A DNA stretch of 13,962 nt, from positions 1 through 13,962 of the forward strand of contig JADHZB010002145.1 in the NCBI GenBank assembly GCA_015657535.1, read 5' to 3'. Within the stretch, counting starts at the first letter, position 1; each line of letters opens with the position of its first letter. Below, piece by piece: positions 8,256 through 13,962 of the stretch. Made by a program: the position numbers and the translations under genes. Under the pieces are notes generated by a model. The model was not told where the DNA came from, ran no database searches, and saw nothing but the letters and a program-made list of their open reading frames with translations. The stretch comes from Nephromyces sp. MM_2019 (taxonomy: Eukaryota > Apicomplexa > Aconoidasida > Nephromycida).

Positions 8256-9269
8256 GAGGGAGTGTCACAGTTTAGTATCAATGTGGATGTATACTGAAGA
8301 TGCTTGCAACTGTGTTTTATAGTTTAGCATCACCCCCCTGTGTATGTGTGCCTTACAAACCGGCTACTGTTTATCCTTCTTTAGCCTCACCCCTGTGTGT
8401 GCCGTAAAAGGTGTAGGTATGGTAGAACGAGTCTTTTAAAAAAATATAACGCCGCCACCGTTTCGCTCTATTCATCGGAAAGGAACAGCACACACACATA
8501 CTGCCGCTTGCAGTTTAGGTGAAAGATTTAAGCTTACGCCCTCATGCAGACACAGACATGCCCCTTGCTAAGTTTTCATTTAGTCTATCCTTCAATATAT
8601 ATGTCGCTGTTTTTGGTGGATGTACCTACACTGGAAGTAGTAACCAGGCATCCTCAGCATGTGTGTGTGCCACCAATGAAATGGGGCTATCAGAGAGCCT
8701 TCCTAGCGTCAGATAAACTAGTGAAGTTGTGTGCGCGTAAAACAGTGGCATTTTTAGGGAGTTTAAGGCTCTACCTCGCTTGTGTGTGAGCGTTCGACTA
8801 TAGAGGGGGACATGGGTAAGGGAGGGTGGAGTGTATGTACACTTGCTGCATCTATAAGAGCAGTAGCTGAAGTGTGTGATTTTGCGCATTTTACATAGTA
8901 GATACTTCAAATAGCATTTACTCCCAAGTCACTAAGGGGGTGTATATACACTGCTGTATCCAACTCCTAGAGATAAGCAGCTTCGATATACTTCAAATCA
9001 CACACAACACACTACGCTGGCGGTATTCTAGGCGAACCCTGAATCAACAGTATTCGCCCGCTAATTTGTTAGTGGAGGTTTAGACGTATATGCAGCGGCT
9101 AGCACTCAATTAATATTCTTTCGCACACACCTATTGATAAGCACACACACGTGTTTCGGCTATACACGGAGATGCTGCTGTGCGTATAGACGATAGATAC
9201 TCCCCCACACACTAGGTGGTGGGGGATTAGAAGATACGGGGTGAGATTTTAGGAGAAGGTGGTGGGAAA
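8256..9269. other. Intergenic, no gene seen; short duplication and hairpins
   Basis: A diverged pair of TTTAGCNTCACCCC...TGTGTG segments lies about 58 bp apart (near 8322 and 8380). The perfect palindrome GTGTATATACAC is at 8940-8951. TCCCCCAC (9201-9208) pairs perfectly with GTGGGGGA (9219-9226). Open frames of 60-94 codons on both strands overlap one another and show no recognisable domain. Confidence 0.45.
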
Positions 9270-9383
9270 TTAGCACATAAGATGGGCAAGGATTAACACA
9301 TAAGATGAGGTACTCAAACACAAGGTTGGCTTGGATTCACACACAAGATGAGATGCTCACGCACAAGCTGATAGACTCACACT
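9270..9383. repeat. About 21-23-bp tandem repeat, five degenerate copies
   Basis: Units begin near 9270, 9293, 9314, 9336 and 9357. Each has a CACA(T/C)AAGATG-like core (CACATAAGATGGG, CACATAAGATGAG, CACACAAGATGAG, GCACAAGCTGATAG). A 113-codon plus-strand frame (9305-9646) starts inside the repeat and ends in a hydrophobic stretch; it is not supported as a gene. Confidence 0.6.
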
Positions 9384-9829
9384 CGTTATGGTTCGGCAGG
9401 GAAGCAGACTACAATGCAGTAGGGAGATTAAGATTCCGAAAAGGTGACACACACACATTGCCGGGCATAGGGTTAGACACATCTAAAGATTCATCGCAAC
9501 ACATGAAAACAATGCAAGGTTTGCAAAGAGCAGACACACACATATTAGCGCCTTCAAGAGCGTCTTACTTTGTGTTTTTGCTAGCCTTTCTTCTACTTCT
9601 GCCATTCAATGAGAGCAACTTCAAGCCTCCCACTTCACCCTCGTGAATACGACTACTTCGGTGTATTTTTATGCGTGTGTGTGCCTGTGTGTCTGCTACT
9701 GTATCGCTCTGCGTGTTAGCAGCAGTATAAGCGACTATATTAGCAGCTGTATAACTGTGTGTATTACGGAGTGCATATGTGTTGCTGCTCTCTAAGCTAC
9801 CGAGTTAGCTTCCTGTAATTTACCAGCTG
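9384..9829. other. Intergenic, no gene supported
   Basis: This stretch holds the tail of the 113-codon frame (to 9646), then TGTGTG-rich sequence with repeated TTAGCAGC-type words. No family signal or RNA gene is seen. Confidence 0.35.
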
Positions 9830-9925
9830 TTAGCTCTCCTCTAAGTTAGTGTCTTAGCTCTCCTCAAAGTTAGTGTCTTAGCTCTCCTCTAAGTTAGTGC
9901 GTTAGCTCTCCTCTAAGCTAGTGTG
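9830..9925. repeat. 24-bp tandem repeat, four near-identical copies
   Basis: The units occupy 9830-9853, 9854-9877, 9878-9901 and 9902-9925. Each starts TTAGCTCTCCTC and ends in an A(A/G)(G/C)TTAGTG-like half, with only one or two differences between neighbours. Decayed relatives (CTCTCTAAGCTA, GTTAGCTTCC) precede the array from about 9788. Direct abutment without spacers excludes a CRISPR reading. Confidence 0.9.
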
Positions 9926-10399
9926 TCACACCTCACTATTGGAGCAACTACAGCTCCCCTTCACCAAAAATCCCCCCTAAATGGCCTACCATTCTCCGAT
10001 TTTTTTAAGATTTCTGGTGAAGTTTTAACGTTTTCTGCATATCAATTGCATCGTATAAAGAGAACTTAATTAGACTTTTTCATGAAGAAAATGCATAAGA
10101 AACGAATCAGTGAAGATATTCCAAAATTTGCATATGAAGATGATGTTATTTGAAGATGTTCCATCTTCTTGAAATCTTCCTCAAAAACCTCTTGAGGTGC
10201 TTATCTTACTTTGTTATTCAACTTCAGATAGTGGGGAAGCACTAAAAGAGCGGAAAATATCCCTTCACGCCACTTCCCGCTGCTTTTTCCTGTTTCTTCT
10301 GCATTTTTTTCTCGCTAATCTACTTCTTTTTCCATTTTTCATCTTCTTTAGGTTCTCTAGGCTTTTCTTCTTCTACTTCCGCTTCTTTTTCTCCTTTTT
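9926..10399. other. Intergenic AT-rich island upstream of the Obg gene
   Basis: Unlike its surroundings this stretch lacks TG/CA repeats. It contains a 23-codon frame at 10082-10153 (MKKMHKKRISEDIPKFAYED...), then hairpins GAAGATG/CATCTTC (10152-10158 with 10162-10168) and CCTCAA/TTGAGG (10179-10184 with 10192-10197). From about 10290 it becomes pyrimidine-rich. The small frame might be an upstream exon, a micropeptide or chance; nothing identifies it. Confidence 0.3.
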
Positions 10400-10522
10400 C
10401 TTCATCTTCATCTTCTTCCGCTTCTTCTTCTTCTTCTTCTTCTCCTTCTTCTTCTTCTCCTTCTTCTTCTTCTTCTTCTTCTTCTTCTTCTTCTTCTTCT
10501 TCTTCTTCTCCTTCTTCTCCTC
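10400..10522. repeat. (TTC)n/(GAA)n microsatellite, about 120 bp
   Basis: TTC units, interrupted a few times by TCC or CCG, dominate 10400-10522, within a wider pyrimidine-rich tract of about 10290-10535. It ends about 110 bp upstream of the Obg start codon. Long homopurine-homopyrimidine mirror repeats can form triplex DNA. A 75-codon minus-strand frame of mostly Glu and Lys is a consequence of the purine strand. Confidence 0.9.
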
Positions 10523-10630
10523 CACCCCCCTCCTCGCTCTTACTCAATGGGTTATGGATGTTTTTTCCTCCTTAACTTTGATGCTGCCACTATGTTTAGC
10601 TATTCGTAGCTATATGGTGTGTATTGAAAG

Positions 10631-10775
10631 ATGTTACTTATGGTGTTAGGCTGCTTATCCAGGGCTTTCATCAATCAAGGATTTAGAGCTTCAAGTATTA
10701 GGCGATGCTTCTCTGAAAAGAGTTGCTTCAGTGAAAATCTTGAAGAGAATGTGGGAAGTTCTTGTCAGGTTAAAG
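10631..10775 (+). CDS. Obg-family GTPase (ObgH1/MTG2/GTPBP5-like), exon 1: organelle-targeting presequence
   Basis: This GTPase family assembles the large ribosomal subunit, and organelle members act in mitochondria or plastids. The seven exons in this window encode about 310 residues. Exon 1 encodes 48 codons from ATG at 10631, which follows an in-frame TGA two codons upstream and has A at -3. The start MLLMVLGCLSRAFINQGFRA, followed by SSIRRCFSEK, has four Arg and no acidic residue before E29, with an RRC|FS site typical of mitochondrial presequence cleavage. The exon ends AAAG|GTTAGG, leaving one base, and joins exon 2 to give D49. The exon is short and was found only by tracing the phase back from the Obg domain. 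The start is inferred. Met4 is an alternative start. Plastid targeting cannot be excluded. Confidence 0.7.
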
Positions 10776-11117
10776 GTTAGGCAGGCTGTGAATGATTAAT
10801 ATGAATACCTAATTTAGGGTTTAGGGTTTAGCGTGGCTTTTATCTTGCTTTTTACCTCCTCAAATGCTTTGCTGTATGATTTACAACTCGTTATTTAGTC
10901 ACTGATACCAGTGTGTGCTCATGTGCTTTTTTTTGTTTATTATTGTGTGCGTGTTATTGTGTGTTCATGTGTGTCATATGTATGCCTCTGCACATGTGCG
11001 TGTGTACCTCTCCACATCCGTGTGCGGGTATAGCTCAGTGTTTACCAGGCAGCCACCGCATATACATGAAGCATACAGCATTGCAATGTGTGTTGCTGTG
11101 TGTGGATTTTTTCGCAG
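10776..11117 (+). other. Obg gene intron 1, with telomere-type repeat
   Basis: 342 nt, from a GTTAGG donor to an acceptor TTTTTTCGCAG at 11117. The interior is TG-rich and open in one frame (10913-11311), but that upstream part is Cys/Val/Met-rich dinucleotide sequence, so I treat it as intron. It contains TTTAGGG units at 10813-10831. Confidence 0.65.
10813..10831 (+). repeat. Interstitial TTTAGGG telomere-type repeat, 2.7 copies
   Basis: TTTAGGG at 10813-10819 and 10820-10826, followed by TTTAG to 10831. It lies within intron 1 of the Obg gene. TTTAGGG is the telomere unit of plants, many algae and coccidia. The reverse complement AAACCCTAA is known in plants as the telo-box, common near translation-related genes; applying that here is speculative. 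Confidence 0.9.
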
Positions 11118-11307
11118 ATTCGTATGATTTGAGCGACTCTACTATCAAACAGTCTGTAGAGGTGGGAGATAAAGACTATCAATTGATGAATGCAGTCACT
11201 AATGAGGACATAGAATCTTTCCCTCGTTTTGAGAAGCCTTTTGTAGACTTTTCTTGGGTTAAGTGTGTTGCTGGAAGAGGAGGAAATCCTAAGCCACACG
11301 CCTATCG
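11118..11307 (+). CDS. Obg-family GTPase, exon 2: start of the Obg fold
   Basis: 190 nt, entering in phase 1 and leaving in phase 2 (TAT CG|GTAGGC). Residues 49-111. After a polar linker (DSYDLSDSTIKQSVEVGDKD) comes the start of the Obg domain: FEKPFVDFSWVKCVAGRGGN, matching the family pattern F-V-D-x-V-x(3)-AGxGG. The family position usually occupied by a V-x-F-x-R-E motif is replaced here by PKPHAYR. The upstream open frame reaches to 10913, but the acceptor at 11117 fits exon 1 in phase. Confidence 0.82.
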
Positions 11308-11661
11308 GTAGGCTGCAGGCTCATCTTTTTTCCTCTGTTGAAGCTGCTATTTGAAGCTTGAAAATGCTCTATGAAGCTTGTAGCAAGCGATATCGATAAG
11401 TGTGTGTGTGAGAGAGAGTTCTGATGAGTGTGTTTGTGGGTGGAAGTTGTGAGGAGTCCGTGTGTATGAGAAAGTTGTGACGAGTATGTGTGTATGTGAC
11501 ATAACATGGCTGCTTCTGTTATGCGTGATGGTTGTGTGTGTGTGAGATATTACGAGTGCCTTTTGTGTAAAAAATTTTGCTTTTTTGCCGTTTTTGCTTG
11601 CCCTTGTATCGCCTTACCTGCTTGTTTAATTCCTGTTGTCTTGGCGTGTGTGTGCTTTCAG
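11308..11661 (+). other. Obg gene intron 2
   Basis: 354 nt, GTAGGC donor to GTGCTTTCAG acceptor. Contains a degenerate tandem repeat of about 30 bp at 11412-11492 (GAAGTTGTGAGGAGT and GAAAGTTGTGACGAGT versions). Confidence 0.75.
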
Positions 11662-11761
11662 AAGTCGTAACTTCAAAGGTCCAGGGTATGGAGGCCATGG
11701 AGGAGATGTTATACTGAAGTCAACACACTTATGTGAAGACTTTTTAACAATAGAAAAGAAG
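11662..11761 (+). CDS. Obg-family GTPase, exon 3: glycine-rich Obg segment
   Basis: 100 nt, residues 112-145. The split codon CG|A gives Arg112, then SRNFKGPGYGGHGGDVIL, the Obg-fold hallmark (family: GGPDGGDGGDGGDVIL), and FLTIEKK. The exon ends AAG|GTGATT in phase 0. The first residues follow the acceptor CTTTCAG at 11661. Confidence 0.85.
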
Positions 11762-12378
11762 GTGATTGTGGCAGTGATTGGTGTGCTAGTTACTGTTGGA
11801 AGCTTGATTGGCTGTATCTTCTAGTTTTTCGCATACTTAAGCTTTCTTCTGCCTTATGAGCTTTGATACTCTTCCTCTTCTTCTTTTAGTGTGATTTTTC
11901 TCCTATGTGTTTCTCTTCTCCCTCTTATTCGTCTATTCGTTTTTCGTCTTCTTCCTCTTCTTCTTTTACTTTGTTGAATAACATCAGCTGCTATACCTCT
12001 GATACTTGTGTGTGTGTTTACGGAATAAAAGATATTTCCTTGTATAGTTGTATATGTTGAGATACACGCGCCTACATACTTATATGTGCCTAAGGTAGTG
12101 CGTTTTTGTGGTCTCTGTGTTTATAGCCTATTTTTACTCCTCGAAGGCTTTGAGGACGAGTGAACTTTTGTTACAGCGTGTGTGCTTGTTCGCTTCTTCG
12201 TGTGTGTGTGTGTGTGTGTCCGTTTACTTACGTTGAGGTGTCGATGTGTGTGTTTGTATATACTGACTACAGTACCTTTTTAATTTTTTTTTGTGGGATT
12301 GTGTGTGTCATTATATATGATTTTGTGTGGTTTTAGGTGTGTGTGTGAATTTTGCTTTATGGTTACTCTCTCCCTTAG
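11762..12378 (+). other. Obg gene intron 3
   Basis: 617 nt, GTGATT donor to CTCTCTCCCTTAG acceptor, phase 0. An 18-nt pyrimidine block (CTTCCTCTTCTTCTTTTA) is duplicated exactly at 11871-11888 and 11951-11968. A pure (TG)n run spans 12201-12219. Confidence 0.78.
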
Positions 12379-12536
12379 ATTAAGGCTAAGGATGGAGGTG
12401 ATGGGCACGGCACTTCCAGAGGACTCCACGCTAAAGATTTGACGGTGCAGGTTCCACTGGGGACGATCGTGAGGAAGAGGCTCCCTCAGCCTATTCTGAG
12501 CCCTTATAGAAGGCGTGTGCACAAGAGCATCTTCTG
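12379..12536 (+). CDS. Obg-family GTPase, exon 4: second glycine-rich Obg segment
   Basis: 158 nt, residues 146-197. Reads IKAKDGGDGHGTSRGLHAKD then LTVQVPLGTIVRK, matching the family F-K-A-x-x-G-x-x-G-x-G...D-L-x-I-x-V-P-x-G-T-x-V. The following residues (RLPQPILSPYRRRVHKSIF) are a basic insertion making this loop roughly ten residues longer than usual. The donor TTCTG|GTGTGT (12537) fits exon 5 in phase 2, but it is a weak site, so the 3' edge is the least certain in the model. Confidence 0.78.
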
Positions 12537-12693
12537 GTGTGTGGCTTTCCTAGCTGTATCTTCTACTAACACACAATAGTACATGCTTAATTCTGATATA
12601 TGTATTTATCTGGTTGTTTGTGCGTGTTGAAACTTCTTTTGATTGTGTTCTACTTCGCGTGTGTGATGGAATCTCTTATGCTTGTGCGTTAAG
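12537..12693 (+). other. Obg gene intron 4
   Basis: 157 nt, the shortest intron in the model. The acceptor GCGTTAAG at 12693 has a poor pyrimidine tract. The alternative AG at 12700 would need a phase-0 donor, which is not evident. Confidence 0.55.
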
Positions 12694-12786
12694 GTATCAG
12701 TTTCTAACTTCAGGAGAAGAGCTTACGGTAGCACATGGTGGACGTGGAGGTTTAGGCCCTTCTTCAAGGAGAAAAAATGACGGAAG
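12694..12786 (+). CDS. Obg-family GTPase, exon 5: end of the Obg fold
   Basis: 93 nt, residues 198-228 plus two bases. Reads YQFLTSGEELTVAHGGRGGL then GPSSRRKNDG, matching the strongly conserved family motif V-A-x-G-G-x-G-G-x-G-N. The family Asn after GLG is Pro here. Ends GGAAG|GTATGT, a good donor, in phase 2. Confidence 0.85.
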
Positions 12787-13154
12787 GTATGTATATAGAA
12801 GCTTTTATCTATCGAAACGCATACACAATAGTATAGTGGATTTCCCAATGCCTTGAACGATGCTTATCAAGGCTTATTTACCCATTGCAGTATGTGAATC
12901 CTTTGCTAAGCTCTCTGTGTGCCTCATTTACTTGGTAAATATAGAAAGCACGCTATTTGGTGATAATTGACATTGTGTGTGTGTGATCTCATGATATTTT
13001 TTATTCACTATCAGTGTGTTTGATCTCGTGATGTTTTCTACTGGCTATCTGTGTGTGTGAAACTACCATCAAGATATGTTTTAGATTATTACCTTTCGTT
13101 GCTTTGATAGTTTGCGAGATAGCCCTATCTCAGTCTCTTTGCTTTTTTAATTAG
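12787..13154 (+). other. Obg gene intron 5
   Basis: 368 nt, GTATGT donor to TTTTTTAATTAG acceptor with a good pyrimidine tract. Contains a two-copy, roughly 37-bp tandem repeat at 12975-13056, with TGATCTC(A/G)TGAT at 12984 and 13021. Confidence 0.8.
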
Positions 13155-13206
13155 ACGCGGTGAATATGGCGAAAAAACCTTATTGGAGATCGAGCTAAGG
13201 CTTATG
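13155..13206 (+). CDS. Obg-family GTPase, exon 6: bridge to the G domain
   Basis: 52 nt, completing the split Arg codon and encoding RGEYGEKTLLEIELRLM (residues 229-246). This matches the family P-G-x-x-G-E-x(3)-L-x-L-E-L-K-x-I, which directly precedes the G1 motif. Ends ATG|GTAAGT, a consensus donor in phase 0. Confidence 0.85.
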
Positions 13207-13730
13207 GTAAGTCGGTGTATATACACTGGTTTTTGCAGTGTATATACACGGATAAGTGGTTGTATATACGCTAGTTTTTATGATGTATATAGACATACCT
13301 GTTACAGTGGACATGCACTCCATTGTAGTGTAAATACTCTGAAAAAGCGTAAGCTCAAGATCTTTCCCCTTACTGATGATATAGTCATAAGTGTGTGTTA
13401 ATTATATTTTGAAGGAAATTTTTCACATAAATCAAAGTTTTTGAGGCATCTAAGTATTGCTTGCGTAGTGTGTGTGTGTGTGTGTGTGCTGGGAGTCTTG
13501 GAAGGAGGTGGGAGTTTGTGCTTGAATAAAAGGAGAGTATTTTTAATTACTATGATGAATGCGTGTGTGTGTGTGTGCGTTTCCTACTTTCTTTGATTCA
13601 ATGTGTGTGTCTGTGCGCGCATTTTCTCTTCTTTGGTTCAACCTGTGTATGTGTGTGCATTTTCTCTTCGTTGGTTCTGCCTGTGTGCGCGTATGATCGT
13701 GCGTTGTGTGTGTGTGTGTGTGTGTATCAG
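13207..13730 (+). other. Obg gene intron 6, repeat-rich
   Basis: 524 nt. It starts with two perfect copies of the palindrome GTGTATATACAC (13215-13226, 13238-13249) and a diverged third (near 13262). It carries (TG)n runs at 13468-13488, 13563-13577 and 13705-13725, and a roughly 40-bp tandem repeat at 13577-13700 (GCATTTTCTCTTC exact at 13619 and 13657). The acceptor TGTATCAG ends at 13730 and has a TG run instead of a pyrimidine tract. Confidence 0.8.
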
Positions 13731-13922
13731 AATGATATAGCATTATTAGGCGCTCCAAACTCTGGGAAAACTTCAGTTCTGGCGGCACTAACATCTCATC
13801 ACACACGGATAGGGCCTGAGCCCTACTCTACAACTCGCCCACATGTGGGCGTTATCCGATTCAAAGATGGTGTGGAGCTTCGAGTGATGGATTCTCCTGG
13901 GATTGAGAAAGATGCTAGCAAT
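13731..13922 (+). CDS. Obg-family GTPase, exon 7: G domain start (gene continues past right edge)
   Basis: 192 nt, residues 247-310. NDIALLGAPNSGKTSVLAAL carries the P-loop G1 motif (G253-x4-G258-K259-T260). The switch I/G2 segment is YSTTRPHVGV (278-287), with the PHVG seen in mitochondrial MTG2 proteins. G3 is DSPG at 300-303, followed by IEKDASN where the family has a GLIEGA-like switch II. The exon likely ends at AAT|GTGAGC (13923), because reading on meets a stop after VSC. G4 (NKxD) and G5 must lie beyond the window. Context is an ordinary spliced nuclear gene with no sign of transfer. Confidence 0.88.
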
Positions 13923-13962
13923 GTGAGCTGTTGAAGGGGGGTTTGAGCGAAGCGGGCTGGGG
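13923..13962 (+). other. Probable start of Obg gene intron 7
   Basis: GTGAGC donor followed by G-rich sequence to the window end. The reading frame stops at TGA within four codons, so either an intron begins here or the gene is broken. The donor match favours the intron. Confidence 0.6.

Noticed and set aside
7801..8281. 155- and 102-codon minus-strand frames, Tyr/His/Thr/Pro-rich repeats
   Set aside because: Two frames of the same 29-bp minisatellite are open, as expected for a tandem repeat rather than a gene.
8780..8815. tRNA T-loop-like GTTCGACTA
   Set aside because: No matching acceptor, D or anticodon stems around it.
9305..9646. 113-codon plus-strand frame with a hydrophobic C-terminus
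   Set aside because: It starts inside a 21-23-bp repeat and has no recognisable family; one hydrophobic stretch is not enough.
9830..9925. CRISPR-like array
   Set aside because: The 24-bp units abut without spacers, and the context is a spliced eukaryotic genome.
10320..10547. 75-codon poly-Glu minus-strand frame
   Set aside because: Direct translation of the GAA/GAG strand of a microsatellite; the purine tract alone explains the Glu/Lys/Arg content.
10913..11117. Met start at 10913 as the N-terminus of the Obg protein
   Set aside because: This part is Cys/Val/Phe-rich TG sequence. The acceptor at 11117 and the presequence exon at 10631 give a better, phase-matched N-terminus.

Overview
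This window reads as nuclear DNA of a eukaryote, probably a protist or alga. It has spliced genes with GT-AG introns of about 160-710 nt, (TG)n/(CA)n-rich introns and intergenic DNA, many short minisatellites, and a short interstitial TTTAGGG telomere-type array. TTTAGGG telomeres occur in plants, several algae and coccidian apicomplexans, so that motif does not fix the lineage. I see no bacterial operon structure, CRISPR array, insertion sequence, rRNA or tRNA.

Two divergently transcribed genes carry almost all the protein-coding signal. The left gene is on the minus strand, from 5887 to beyond the left edge. Its large first exon encodes a TPR-SET-MYND (SMYD-type) protein with a serine-rich insertion. 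That reading frame ends in a good splice donor (AAG|GTGAGG at 2873/2872). Two further exons (2238-2054 and 1346 to the edge) continue in phase and encode ankyrin repeats. One ankyrin repeat is reconstituted at exactly 33 residues across the second splice junction. I therefore read this as one SMYD-ankyrin protein of about 1515 residues in the window, with its C-terminus off the left edge.

The right gene is on the plus strand, from 10631 to beyond the right edge. Seven exons with consistent phases encode an Obg-family GTPase (ObgH1/MTG2/GTPBP5 type). It has an arginine-rich, presequence-like N-terminus, a glycine-rich Obg fold, a P-loop and a DxPG motif. The C-terminal part of the G domain lies outside the window. 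Its likely job is assembly of the large mitochondrial (or plastid) ribosomal subunit.

The 4.7 kb between the two start codons (5888-10630) has no gene I can support. It holds several unrelated minisatellites (units of about 21-60 bp), CA/TG-rich stretches, small hairpins and a long TTC/GAA tract that ends about 110 bp before the GTPase start codon. The two genes show no obvious shared pathway; they share only the divergent intergenic region.
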